Shown here one piece after another: positions 42,325 through 51,666 of a stretch of DNA of 64,000 nucleotides (its first letter is position 1; the number at the start of each line of letters is the position of its first letter). The notes under the pieces were generated by a model. It was not told the DNA's origin and searched no databases. It saw nothing but the letters and a program-made list of their open reading frames with translations. The translations under genes and the position numbers were made by a program. Origin of the DNA: Agromyces sp. Root81 (GTDB lineage Bacteria > Actinomycetota > Actinomycetes > Actinomycetales > Microbacteriaceae); assembly GCF_001429165.1 (NCBI RefSeq), contig NZ_LMIR01000003.1:186001-250000 (forward strand), read 5' to 3'.

Positions 42325-43599
42325 ATGAGCGACGCCGCGAACCTTGACGTCTTCGACCGCCGCGAGTCGGAGGTGCGCGGATACGTCCGCGCCTTCCCCA
42401 CCGTCTTCGACCGAGCGAGCGGCTCGACCCTCGTCGACGCCGACGGCCGCGAGTACCTCGACTTCTTCGCCGGCGCCGGCGTGCTGAACTACGGGCACAA
42501 CAACCCCGTCTTCACTCGTGCGCTCATCGAGTACCTCGAGCGCGACGGCATCATCCACGGCCTCGACATGGCGACCTCGGCCAAGCGCGCGTTCATCGAG
42601 GCGTTCGAGCAGTACGTGCTCGCGCCGCGCGGTCTCGACCACAAGCTGCAGTTCACCGGCCCGACCGGCGCGAACGCCGTCGAGGCGGCGCTCAAGGTCG
42701 CCCGCCAGGCCACCGGCCGTTCCAACGTCGTCGCGTTCACGAACGCATTCCACGGCCTCAGCGTCGGCGCCCTCGCCGCGACCGGCAACAGCACCTACCG
42801 CGAGGCCGCGGGCATGCCGCTCGGCAACGTCACCCGCCTGCCCTACGACGGCTACATCGGCGCCGACGTCGACACGCTCGACCTGTTCGAGAAGATGCTC
42901 GCCGACCCGGGCTCGGGCCTCGACCTGCCCGCCGCCGTCATCGTCGAGGCGGTGCAGGGCGAGGGCGGCATCAACGTCGCGAGCGTGGCGTGGCTGCAGC
43001 GCCTGCGTGCGCTGACCGCAGAGCGCGGCATCCTGCTCATCCTCGACGAGATCCAGTCGGGCGTCGGCCGCACCGGTTCGTTCTTCGCGTTCGAGGCCGC
43101 CGGCATCGTGCCAGACATCATCACCGTGTCGAAGTCGATCTCGGGCTCGGGCCTGCCGATGTCGCTCGTACTGCTGCGCCCCGAGGTCGACGTGTGGAAG
43201 CCGGGCGCCCACACCGGCACGTTCCGCGGCAACAACCTCGCCTTCGTGTCGGCGCGCGTGGCACTCGAGACCTACTGGGCCGACACCGCGTTCACCGACG
43301 CTGTGGCCGCCAAGTCGGCACTGCTGCGGGCGGAGCTCGAGGCCATCGCCGCCGAGCACGCAGAGCTCGGCTTCGTCGTGCGCGGCCGCGGCCTGATGTA
43401 CGGCCTCGCCTGCGATGCCGATCGCACGCTCGCCGGCCGCATCTCGAAGGAGGCGTTCACGCGCGGTCTCGTCATCGAGACCTCCGGCGCCTTCGACGAG
43501 GTACTGAAGTTCCTCCCCGCGCTCACGATCAGCGAAGACGAGCTGCGTGCCGGTCTCGCGATCGTGCGCGAGAGCCTCGACGCGGTGCGTTCGGCCTGA
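42325..43599 (+). CDS. ectB: Diaminobutyrate-2-oxoglutarate aminotransferase
   Basis: This 424-residue class III aminotransferase has the PLP-lysine region TVSKSISGSGLPMSLVLLRP, DEIQSGVGRTGSFFAFE and the PGAHTGTFRGNN signature typical of EctB. EctB makes L-2,4-diaminobutyrate from aspartate semialdehyde and glutamate, the first step to ectoine. No ectA, ectC or ectD is found beside it or elsewhere in the window. It may therefore supply diaminobutyrate for another product or for cell-wall cross-links, as B-type peptidoglycans of many Microbacteriaceae contain it. GAGGAG lies upstream of the ATG. Confidence 0.85.
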   Translation: MSDAANLDVFDRRESEVRGYVRAFPTVFDRASGSTLVDADGREYLDFFAGAGVLNYGHNNPVFTRALIEYLERDGIIHGLDMATSAKRAFIEAFEQYVLAPRGLDHKLQFTGPTGANAVEAALKVARQATGRSNVVAFTNAFHGLSVGALAATGNSTYREAAGMPLGNVTRLPYDGYIGADVDTLDLFEKMLADPGSGLDLPAAVIVEAVQGEGGINVASVAWLQRLRALTAERGILLILDEIQSGVGRTGSFFAFEAAGIVPDIITVSKSISGSGLPMSLVLLRPEVDVWKPGAHTGTFRGNNLAFVSARVALETYWADTAFTDAVAAKSALLRAELEAIAAEHAELGFVVRGRGLMYGLACDADRTLAGRISKEAFTRGLVIETSGAFDEVLKFLPALTISEDELRAGLAIVRESLDAVRSA

Positions 43600-43607
43600 T
43601 CGCGGAT

Positions 43608-43647
43608 GCTCCGGAGCGGGCGCGTCCCCGACGCCCCGCCCCGGAGC
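43608..43647. terminator. Hairpin terminator between ectB and the amidohydrolase gene
   Basis: GCTCCGG-A-GCGGG (43608-43620) pairs with CCCGC-C-CCGGAGC (43635-43647), 12 pairs with one mismatch, around a 14-base loop. It lies between converging genes. Confidence 0.65.
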
Positions 43648-43657
43648 AGTGCCCGTG

Positions 43658-45247
43658 TCACGCCCCGCCGTGCACGAGCTTCCCGCCGGTGAACGTCGCC
43701 CGCACCGGGATCTCGGAGATCCCCTCGGGGTCCGCCCGACGTGGGTCGGCGCCGAGCGCCACGAAGTCCGCGAGGAATCCGGGTGCCAGGCGCCCCTTGC
43801 GCGCCTCTTCGCCCGTCGCCGTCGCTGAACCGGTCGTGTAGACGCCGATCGCCTCCTCGACGGTGATCGCCTGGGATCCCCCGACCCGCGCACCGTCGAC
43901 CCCCCTTCGCGTCACCATCGACTGGATCGCGCCGAGCGGCTGGATCGGGCTCGCCGGGTGGTCGGTCGATGCGGCGACGGGCACCCCGGCATCGAGGAAC
44001 GCCCGGTGCGCGAACAGCCGCTCGACCCGGTCCGCGCCGTACCACTCCTCCAACCGTCCGCCGTAGAAGCGCGCGTACGCCGAGAACGGCACGACCGTCA
44101 GCCCGAGCCCGGCGATCCGCGCGATGATCTCGTCGTCGACGATGCTGCAGTGCTCGATGCGGTGGCGCACGCCGGTCTGCACGGTGCGCGCTGCGGTCTC
44201 GTATGCCTGCAGCAGCATCCGGATCGCGACATCGCCGTTTGCGTGGATCGCGAGCCGGTTGCCGTCGCCGTGCACGCGCCCGACCAGTGCGTCGAGCTCC
44301 TCCTGCGTGCTGATCAGCATGCCGTGGTCGTGCGTGCCGACGAACGGCTCGGAGACGCGGCACGTCCGCCCGCCGATCGCACCGTCGACGAACGCCTTGA
44401 CTCCCGCGACGCGCAGCCATTCGTCGCCGAAGTCGGTCCCGAGCCCGAGCGCCCGGTACTCTTCGTACCGCTCCGCAGCGAGGAGCATGGCCACGCGGAT
44501 GCCGCGGCCGCCCTGCGCCCTGGCCATCGAGTGGATCTCGAGCTGCTGAGGCCCGACGAACGCGTCGCACGTCGAGGTGATGCCGACGGCGTTCCATTCG
44601 GCCGTGACCCGCGCATACTCGGCCATGACGTCGGCGGGCTCCGGCGCCGGCAACGGCGCGAGCGCGTCGCCCGGCCGGCTGACGTACCGACCGAGGAGCG
44701 CGCGCTCGTAGACGCGACCGTCGAGTCGCCCGTGCGCGTCGCGCCCGTAGCTTCCGCCCGCGATGTCAGGCTCGTCCTCGGCGACGCCGAGTTCCTCGAG
44801 CGCGCGGCTGTTGAGCACGGCCCAGTGGGCCGATACGTGCCGCACGATCACGGGCGTCGCCGGCGCCGCGGTATCGAGCATGGCCCGATCGATCCGACCG
44901 GTCACCGAGTCGTCGTAGTTGCCGGCGAGCACCCATCCCCGGCGCGACGCCGCGCGGTCGCGGACCGCATCGAGCAGCCCTTCGGCGCCGACGACGCTCG
45001 CGGGCGAGACGTCCAGGTCGAGACGGGACTGGACGGTGTCGGCGAGGTGCGCGTGCGCGTCGTTGAACCCCGGCACGACGACCGCATCCCCGAGATCGAC
45101 GACCTCGGCGTCCGGGTACCGATCGCTCAGTTCAGCGAAGGTGCCGCTCGCGCTGATCCGGTCCCCGGCCACGGCGAGCGCCTCGGGCCGGGTGCCGTCC
45201 TGGCTGATGATCGTTCCGGCTCGGTACAGCACCGGGCTCTGCCTCAT
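43658..45247 (-). CDS. YtcJ-like amidohydrolase
   Basis: This 529-residue metal-dependent hydrolase has a beta-sandwich start (ALAVAGDRISASGTFAEL), metal-binding NDAHAHLAD, the HANGDVAIRMLLQAYETA block, HRIEHCSIVDD, and STDHPASPIQPL near the end. YtcJ-type enzymes hydrolyse amides of unusual substrates, for example N-substituted formamides. ATG 45247 has GGAGG five bases upstream. It lies 30 bases after the MHS transporter gene in one operon, with a LysR regulator divergent, so the transporter probably imports its substrate. Confidence 0.88.
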   Translation of the reverse strand: MRQSPVLYRAGTIISQDGTRPEALAVAGDRISASGTFAELSDRYPDAEVVDLGDAVVVPGFNDAHAHLADTVQSRLDLDVSPASVVGAEGLLDAVRDRAASRRGWVLAGNYDDSVTGRIDRAMLDTAAPATPVIVRHVSAHWAVLNSRALEELGVAEDEPDIAGGSYGRDAHGRLDGRVYERALLGRYVSRPGDALAPLPAPEPADVMAEYARVTAEWNAVGITSTCDAFVGPQQLEIHSMARAQGGRGIRVAMLLAAERYEEYRALGLGTDFGDEWLRVAGVKAFVDGAIGGRTCRVSEPFVGTHDHGMLISTQEELDALVGRVHGDGNRLAIHANGDVAIRMLLQAYETAARTVQTGVRHRIEHCSIVDDEIIARIAGLGLTVVPFSAYARFYGGRLEEWYGADRVERLFAHRAFLDAGVPVAASTDHPASPIQPLGAIQSMVTRRGVDGARVGGSQAITVEEAIGVYTTGSATATGEEARKGRLAPGFLADFVALGADPRRADPEGISEIPVRATFTGGKLVHGGA

Positions 45248-45277
45248 GTCGACCTCCATCGATTCACTTCCCGTCGT

Positions 45278-46615
45278 TCACACCGACGCTGCGACGACGG
45301 GCTCGACCGCGTCATCCGGTGCGGACGGCGCAGCTGTCTGGGGCTTCCTGCGCAGGCGCTTGGCCAGTGCGGCGGTGCAGACGATGCTGATGGCGATGAG
45401 CACGATCTGGTAGGCGGCGACGCCCCAGATCTCGTTGCCGAAGGCCGTGAGCAGCGTCTGGGCGACGAGCGGTGTCGCACCGCCGACGATGGTGGCGCAG
45501 AGCTGGTAGGAGATCGACAGGCCGGTGTACCGAACCTTCGAGGGGAACGCCCCGGCGAGGAAGCCCGCGAGCACGGCGAAGTACGAGGCGGTCATCACGG
45601 TGGTCAGTGCGAGGCCGAACGTGATCGCTCCGGGGTCGCCGGTGCTGATCAGCAGGTAGGTCGGAATCGTCACCACGAGGCTGCCGGTCAGGGTGATGAG
45701 CATGAGCCGGCTGATGCCGATGCGATGCGCGACGAGCGCCGCCAGCGGCTGCACGATGAACTGCAGGATCGCGATCACGAGCAGGATGTTGAGCACAGTC
45801 GGTCGCGGCACCTCGAGGACGCCGGTCGTCCACGACAGCGTGAAGGTGTTGTTGAAGTACGCGATCGCGATGCCGATGGCGCTCGCGCCCATGCCGAGGA
45901 AGATCGACGCCGGAGCGATCTTGAAGACCTCGACGATCGGCGCCTTCACCACGGCGGCGGACTTCTTGAGCTCGGTGAACGCGGCGGTCTCCTCGAGGCT
46001 CAACCGCACGACGAGTGCGACGAGCACGAGCACGGCCGAGAAGAGGAAGGGCACGCGCCATCCCCACGCCATGAACTCCTCGTCGGGCAGGCCGCTGACG
46101 AGGAGGAAGGCGAGCGTGGCGAGGATCGATCCGGCGGGCGAGCCCTGCTGCACCCACATGCCGGCGAGGCCGCGTCGTCGTTCGGGGGCGTTCTCGGTCG
46201 CGAGGGTCACCGCGCCGCCCCATTCCCCGCCGAGGCCGAGGCCCTGCAGCGCCCGCAGTACGACGAGCAGCACCGGCGCCCAGACGCCGATGGTCGCGTA
46301 GCCGGGCAGCACGCCGATCAGCGTCGTGGCGATTCCCGTGAGCAGCAGCGTCGCGACGAGGGTGCCTCGGCGACCGAAGCGGTCGCCGAGGTGACCGAAG
46401 ATGAGCCCGCCGATCGGCCGGGCGATGAAGCCGACCCAGAACGTGGCGAATGCGGCGAGGAGACCGACGGTCGGGGACGCCTCGGGGAAGAAGACTGGCC
46501 CGAAGACGAGCGCTGCCGCCGTGCCGAACAGAAAGAAGTCGTACCACTCGATCGCCGTTCCGACGAAGGTGGCGGCGGCGGTCTTGATCTCAGTCGACCG
46601 TGTCGACGATGACAT
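45278..46615 (-). CDS. Metabolite:H+ symporter (MHS family of MFS)
   Basis: This 445-residue, 12-helix transporter has MHS hallmarks: AIEWYDFFLFGTAAALVFG at the start, FIARPIGGLIFGHLGDRFGRR between helices 2 and 3, and the GLGLGGEWGGAVTL motif. MHS carriers import organic acids such as shikimate, citrate, alpha-ketoglutarate and betaine-like compounds. GGGAGA precedes ATG 46615. It is the first gene of the operon with the amidohydrolase and is divergent from the LysR regulator. Confidence 0.92.
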   Translation of the reverse strand: MSSSTRSTEIKTAAATFVGTAIEWYDFFLFGTAAALVFGPVFFPEASPTVGLLAAFATFWVGFIARPIGGLIFGHLGDRFGRRGTLVATLLLTGIATTLIGVLPGYATIGVWAPVLLVVLRALQGLGLGGEWGGAVTLATENAPERRRGLAGMWVQQGSPAGSILATLAFLLVSGLPDEEFMAWGWRVPFLFSAVLVLVALVVRLSLEETAAFTELKKSAAVVKAPIVEVFKIAPASIFLGMGASAIGIAIAYFNNTFTLSWTTGVLEVPRPTVLNILLVIAILQFIVQPLAALVAHRIGISRLMLITLTGSLVVTIPTYLLISTGDPGAITFGLALTTVMTASYFAVLAGFLAGAFPSKVRYTGLSISYQLCATIVGGATPLVAQTLLTAFGNEIWGVAAYQIVLIAISIVCTAALAKRLRRKPQTAAPSAPDDAVEPVVAASV

Positions 46616-46710
46616 GGTGTCTCCCTGGGAATGGGGCACCTGCGGCCCGGGTGCCACCAATCACATCAGTCGCGGCCTATGCTGTCGAATGACACTTTCT
46701 TTGGATATCC

Positions 46711-47604
46711 ATGTTGAACGCGCATACCCTCCCCGACCTCCGCCTGTTGGCGCATTTCCTCGCCGTCGTCGAAGCCGGATCGGTGACCCGAGCCGCCGAG
46801 AGGCTGCGCCTCACGCAACCGGCCCTCTCGCGCCAGATGCAGCAGCTCGAGCGAAGCCTCGACACACGGCTGTTCGATCGCACCACGACCGGCGTACGAC
46901 TGAGCTCCGCCGGCCTCACGCTGCTGCCGCTCGTGCAGGCGCTCATCGATCGCGCCGAAGGCGTGCAGCGTGCGGTCGAGCAGGTCGCGACCGACGCGCC
47001 GCTGACGTTCCGCGTGGCCTGCCCGGAGGCCACGGTGCGAGGAGTGATCTCCCCGTTCGTCGCCGAGACCGCCGGCCCGATCTCGGGCACCGAGATCGAC
47101 CTCGCGGTGCGCGTCTACGACCACGTCGTCAGCCGCAGCGCCGACCTGGCGGTGAACACGCTGCCGCCGCCACTCGGCCTCGAATCCGAGCTGATCGACT
47201 CGGCACCCGTCCAGATCCACGTGACGCCGGGGCATCCGCTCGCCGCGTCGGACTCGGTCGACGCGAGCGACCTGGCCGGCGAATCGATCATCGTGCTCGC
47301 CTCAGGCTCGGGCCTCAGGCAAGTCGTCGATCGCGCGCTGTGGCCGGTGCGGGACCGGATCACGATCGTCGCCGAGCCGTCGTCCTCCGATCTCGCGATG
47401 GCGCTGGCCGCGACCGGAGCGGGTGTCTGCATCGATGTCGTCGGAGCGCAGTTCGGACTCGTCGGGCGCCCCTTCACCTCGGAGGGGAATCGCGTGAGGA
47501 TGCCGATCTACGCCGCCTGGGAGGCCGACCACTTCGCCGCGGAGCAGCTGCGGTCGCTCGCCCGGGCGTTGACGGCGTGGTCGGGCGCGCGAGTCCGCGA
47601 CTGA
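46711..47604 (+). CDS. LysR-family regulator
   Basis: This 297-residue protein has an N-terminal LysR HTH (LRLLAHFLAVVEAGSVTRAA; LTQPALSRQMQQLERSL) and a periplasmic-binding-like effector domain. It is divergent from the MHS transporter/amidohydrolase operon across 95 bases, so it probably activates that operon in response to the imported compound. A GGATATCC palindrome lies directly before its ATG. Confidence 0.9.
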   Translation: MLNAHTLPDLRLLAHFLAVVEAGSVTRAAERLRLTQPALSRQMQQLERSLDTRLFDRTTTGVRLSSAGLTLLPLVQALIDRAEGVQRAVEQVATDAPLTFRVACPEATVRGVISPFVAETAGPISGTEIDLAVRVYDHVVSRSADLAVNTLPPPLGLESELIDSAPVQIHVTPGHPLAASDSVDASDLAGESIIVLASGSGLRQVVDRALWPVRDRITIVAEPSSSDLAMALAATGAGVCIDVVGAQFGLVGRPFTSEGNRVRMPIYAAWEADHFAAEQLRSLARALTAWSGARVRD

Positions 47605-47623
47605 CCCGACGGCGCCCGGAGCC

Positions 47624-50600
47624 TCACCCGGCGGTGCCGCCGCCGTCGGCCCTCGGCGCACGGGCGAACAGCAGCAGGTCGGGCAGCGAGGTCGCGAAGT
47701 AGTCGACCTCGTCGTCGTCGAGGGATGCCGCGACCGGCGCCACCTCGCTCACCACGGCGCTCGCCCGCACCTCGGCCGCCTCGTCACGACGGCCGAGTTC
47801 GTCGAGGAGCGCGGCGAGCCGCTCGTGCAGCGCGCGGGTGTCGGTGAGCGGATGCCGCACCTCGCCGAGCGAGGACGGCAGCTCGATGGCCCGGCGCGCG
47901 AAGGACGCGGCCGCGTCGAGGTCGCCGCCCTCGCGTGCGGCATCGCTCAGCGCGAGCGCGAGCTCCTCCCATGCGGCGATCGTCTGCCCTTCGCCGCCCT
48001 CCCACGGCGCGAACGGCCGGGTGGACATGATCTCGAGCGCCTCGAGCGCCCGGCCGGAGCGGGCGAGCAGTCGGCACCAGCTCACCGTGAGGTCGTCTCG
48101 CCGCAGCACCTGTTCGCGCCGGCCGTCGAGGGCCGCGAGGCGCACATCGGGTGCGGCATCCATGCGCGCGAGCAACTGGTCGCGCTCGTACAGCAGCCGT
48201 GCGCTCGGGTCGAGCGCGAGCGCTCGGTCGTACCAGTCGAGCGCCTGCTCGGCGTCGCCCGTGAGGTTGAACGTCGTGATCGCCGCGGTGCGGAACGCGA
48301 CCGCGTCCTGCAGGCCTGCGGCGATCGCGGCCGTCCAGAGCTCCAGCGCCTCGGCTTCGCGGGCCCGGTCGACGAGGAGCAGCGCGAGCAGCGCGGCCGC
48401 GCGAGTGTCGCCCGGGTCTGCGGCGAGTGCAGCGCGCAGCGCGTCGTGGTCGTCGAGCCCCGACGGGAAGCACCGGGTGGCATCCACCGTGCGCGCGGCC
48501 TCGCGCGCCGAGCGCGCGTCCGGCTCGCGGCCGAGCTCGGCGAGCAGCACTGCCCGGTGGTAGTGGGCGAGCGGCCCGACGTTGCCTGCCGCCGTGGCGG
48601 GGGCGTCGGCGGCGCGATCGAGCGCGGCGAGCGCACCGACACGGTCGCCGGCCGCGCCGAGCTCGAGGGCGACGTCGAGCGCCGTGCGCGGGTCGGTCGC
48701 GCCGGGGCGACCCGCGAGCGTGAGCGCGATCTGGTCGAGCGGGTCGTCGGCGAGCCACGCCGCGAGCGCCGACTCCCCCTCGTCGTGACGATCGAGCGCA
48801 CGCAGCGCGACCACCTGCAGCGAGCGGGCCCGAGAGTCATCGGGACGCGCCGACAGCGAGGCATCCGCTCGCTCGAGTGCCGGTCGCCAACGGCCCGCCT
48901 GCGCGTCGATGCGGCCGAGCTGCACCGATGCGGCGGCCGACCAGCGGGCATCCCACGCCGCCTTCGCGAACGCGTCGTACGCTTCGATCGGGCGGCCCGT
49001 GCGCGCCAGCACGAGGCCCAGCAGGTACGACGTCTCACCGTCGCGCGGGTTCGCGTTGCGCACGGTGATGCGCTCGAGCGCCCGGCGTGCGTGCGTTTCG
49101 GCGGCGGCGTACTCGCCGCGGCCGTAGGCGTCGCGGGCGAGCGCCAGGTTGCAGCGCGAGTCGCCGGGGTCGCGGCGCAGCGCCTCCCGCCAGTACGGCA
49201 GCGGCGAGCGGGTCGGATGCCGGAACTGCTCGAGGTGCACGCCCGTGAAGTACAGCTCGTCGACGCTGTCGATCTGCTCGGGCCGAAGCGGCTCGGCGGC
49301 CGTCCACGGCAGCGCCCCCGTCGTCTCCGGCCGCGGCCGCCAGCTCACGAGCACCGCGCCGCCCTGCTCCACGCGCACCTCGACGTCGTGGGGCGCGGCG
49401 GCCCCAGTGGGCACGCTCGCGGTGAATGGCGCGCCCGGCGCCAGGTCGGCGACCTCGTCGAACACGAGCCGGTCGTCCACCGCGACCGTGACCCGCGTCT
49501 TCGGCCGCACGCCCGTGACGCCGACCGCGAGCTCGGCGACACCGCCGGCCACCTCGAGGTGCACCGCGGCATCCGTCGTCGCCTGCTGCACGGTGCCGGT
49601 GCCCTGGATCGGGTACCAGTACTGCGTGAAGGTCTTCGTCTCGCCGGGCTCGAGCCACGCGAAGTCGGGCTGGTTGTCGGTGTAGACGCCGGCCATGAGC
49701 TCGATGTAGGGCCCGTCGTCGTCGGTGAGCTGCCGGTCCCAGGCCCGCCCGAACTCGGCGTCGCCCCAGGTCCAGAGCTTCTTGCCCGGCGCGACGTGGC
49801 GGTCGGCCACGTGCACGAACCCGGCGCCCGCGCGATGGTCGTAGCCGCCGAAGAAGTCGTCGTCGGTGTCGGTGACCATGTACGAGGTCGGCACGTGGAT
49901 GTTGCGGAAGAAGTCGAGCCGGTCGCCGCCGGTCGCCGAGCGCGACGGGTAGTCGACGCCGTAGTAGGGCCGGTCGGCCGCCGGGAACGCCGTGATCGCA
50001 CGGCGGGCGTGGTCGGCGACGTAGTTCACGTCGGTCGGGAAGAACGCCTGGTAGTCGTCGTGCACGCGGGCGGCGACGTTCGCCCACCAGTGGAAGGTGT
50101 GCGGCTCGTCGGTGCGGTTGTGCACGCGCCCCACGAGTTCGATGACCGTGGAGTCGGGACGCAGGCGCACGCCGTGCATACCCTTCATGCGCGTGAACGG
50201 GTCGTGGTCGGAGCACCACACCGTGACGGTGCCGGCGTCGTCGGTCTCGATGGCGGTCTCGACCGGCAGGAACGTGGCCGGGCGGTGGTGCTGCGGCCAG
50301 TTGAACTCCACGCCGCCCGAGATCCACGGGCCGGCGAGCCCGACGAGGGCGGGCTTGATCACGTTGTTGCGGTAGAAGAAGTCGTAGCCCGCGACCTTGT
50401 CGTAGCCGACGTGGATGCGCCCGCCGAGTTCGGGCAGGATCATCAGCCGGATCCACCGGTTCTCGAGGTGGATGGCGTCCCAGCTGCGTGCGGCGCCCTC
50501 GGTGCTGACGCTGTCGATGAACGGGATCGGGTAGACGCGCCCGCTCGAGCCCTGGTAGACCCGGCGATCGAGGAACATCGGGTAGCGGTCGGGCTCCCCC

Positions 50601-50713
50601 GGTTCGTAGGTGCGCATGGTCACGGGTTCGCGCCACGCCACGGCGTCGCCGTCGGCGAGGCGCGCCCGGAGTGAGGCTGGCGGGTCGGGAAGGATCAGTC
50701 GGTCATCGCTCAC
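47624..50713 (-). CDS. DUF5107/tetratricopeptide-repeat protein
   Basis: This 1029-residue protein has an N-terminal beta-rich DUF5107-type domain (residues about 50-400: GGRIHVGYDKVAGYDFFYRN; GVEFNWPQHHRP; WWANVAARVHDDYQAFFP) resembling aldose-epimerase-like sugar-binding folds. Several tetratricopeptide repeats follow from about 510 to the end. No signal peptide is seen. The biochemical function of the family is undetermined; it is often linked to carbohydrate genes, and here an AraC regulator and an aldose 1-epimerase lie next to it. The GTG start at 50713 lies just inside the 5' region of the AraC gene opposite. Confidence 0.85.
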   Translation of the reverse strand: MSDDRLILPDPPASLRARLADGDAVAWREPVTMRTYEPGEPDRYPMFLDRRVYQGSSGRVYPIPFIDSVSTEGAARSWDAIHLENRWIRLMILPELGGRIHVGYDKVAGYDFFYRNNVIKPALVGLAGPWISGGVEFNWPQHHRPATFLPVETAIETDDAGTVTVWCSDHDPFTRMKGMHGVRLRPDSTVIELVGRVHNRTDEPHTFHWWANVAARVHDDYQAFFPTDVNYVADHARRAITAFPAADRPYYGVDYPSRSATGGDRLDFFRNIHVPTSYMVTDTDDDFFGGYDHRAGAGFVHVADRHVAPGKKLWTWGDAEFGRAWDRQLTDDDGPYIELMAGVYTDNQPDFAWLEPGETKTFTQYWYPIQGTGTVQQATTDAAVHLEVAGGVAELAVGVTGVRPKTRVTVAVDDRLVFDEVADLAPGAPFTASVPTGAAAPHDVEVRVEQGGAVLVSWRPRPETTGALPWTAAEPLRPEQIDSVDELYFTGVHLEQFRHPTRSPLPYWREALRRDPGDSRCNLALARDAYGRGEYAAAETHARRALERITVRNANPRDGETSYLLGLVLARTGRPIEAYDAFAKAAWDARWSAAASVQLGRIDAQAGRWRPALERADASLSARPDDSRARSLQVVALRALDRHDEGESALAAWLADDPLDQIALTLAGRPGATDPRTALDVALELGAAGDRVGALAALDRAADAPATAAGNVGPLAHYHRAVLLAELGREPDARSAREAARTVDATRCFPSGLDDHDALRAALAADPGDTRAAALLALLLVDRAREAEALELWTAAIAAGLQDAVAFRTAAITTFNLTGDAEQALDWYDRALALDPSARLLYERDQLLARMDAAPDVRLAALDGRREQVLRRDDLTVSWCRLLARSGRALEALEIMSTRPFAPWEGGEGQTIAAWEELALALSDAAREGGDLDAAASFARRAIELPSSLGEVRHPLTDTRALHERLAALLDELGRRDEAAEVRASAVVSEVAPVAASLDDDEVDYFATSLPDLLLFARAPRADGGGTAG

Positions 50714-50748
50714 GCACTCCATCCAAGCCGCGCATCGAGCGTCGCGAA

Positions 50749-51666
50749 ATGCCCGAAGCACCGCCCGGCATGGACGATTCGATGGTTCTGCACCAGACTG
50801 GTCGCGTGCCGATCCCAGAGGGCTTCTCGAACCAGCGACTGTTCATCGTGCCGAGGCCCGCCGCGCACGAGGCGCTCACGCGTCCGGTGACGCGAAGATT
50901 GCTCGTCACCGACGTCGGCTACTATCCCGAGGCCCGAGATCACGGCATCAATCGGCCTCGCGGCACGCCCGAGACCGTCGTCATCCTCTGCACCGCTGGC
51001 ACGGGGTGGGTGCGCATCGGCGGCGCCGTGCACCGGGTGACGGCACGCAACGCGCTCGTGATCCCGGCGGGCGCGCCGCATTCCTACGGCACCGATGCCG
51101 CGCACCCATGGACGATCTGGTGGTGCCACCTCACCGGGACGGATGCCGCTGAACTCGTCGACTTCATGGAGGTCTCCGTCGACCGGCCGATCGTGCCGGT
51201 GCGCTCGATCGAGCGGGCCGTCGCGCTCCTCGACGAGATCATGTCGGGGCTCGAACGCGACCAGTCCCCCGCGCGGCTCGTGGCCGCCTCGGGCGCAGCG
51301 TGGAAGCTGCTCACCCAGATCGGCGTCGATCGGGTGCTGCCGACCACGGGCGACCCGCTGCAGCGGGCGATGGCCTTCCTCGCCGAGCGGCTCGACTCCG
51401 CGGTCAGGGTGCCCGAGCTGGCCGGGCTCGTCGGGGTGTCGCCGTCGCATCTCAGCGCGCTGTTCCGCAGGGCGACGGGCGGTGGCGTGCTCGCCCACCA
51501 CACGGCGTTGCGGATGGCGCGTGCCCGGCAGCTGCTCGACGGCACCGACGCCCTCGTCGGGGAGATCGCCCGCGAGGTCGGCTACGACGACGCGTTCTAC
51601 TTCTCCCGGCACTTCCGCAGGCACCATGGCATGAGCCCGAGCGCCTACCGGTCCCGCGACGCCTGA
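50749..51666 (+). CDS. AraC-family regulator
   Basis: This 305-residue protein has an N-terminal cupin sugar-sensing half (TPETVVILCTAGTGWVRIGG; VIPAGAPHSYGT) and a C-terminal pair of HTH motifs (ELAGLVGVSPSHLSALFRRA; GYDDAFYFSRHFRRHHGMSP). It is divergent from the DUF5107/TPR gene and overlaps the aldose-epimerase gene tail to tail by 22 bases. It probably activates these sugar genes. The start is uncertain: ATGs at 50749, 50770 and 50782 are in frame and none has a clear ribosome binding site. Confidence 0.88.
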   Translation: MPEAPPGMDDSMVLHQTGRVPIPEGFSNQRLFIVPRPAAHEALTRPVTRRLLVTDVGYYPEARDHGINRPRGTPETVVILCTAGTGWVRIGGAVHRVTARNALVIPAGAPHSYGTDAAHPWTIWWCHLTGTDAAELVDFMEVSVDRPIVPVRSIERAVALLDEIMSGLERDQSPARLVAASGAAWKLLTQIGVDRVLPTTGDPLQRAMAFLAERLDSAVRVPELAGLVGVSPSHLSALFRRATGGGVLAHHTALRMARARQLLDGTDALVGEIAREVGYDDAFYFSRHFRRHHGMSPSAYRSRDA

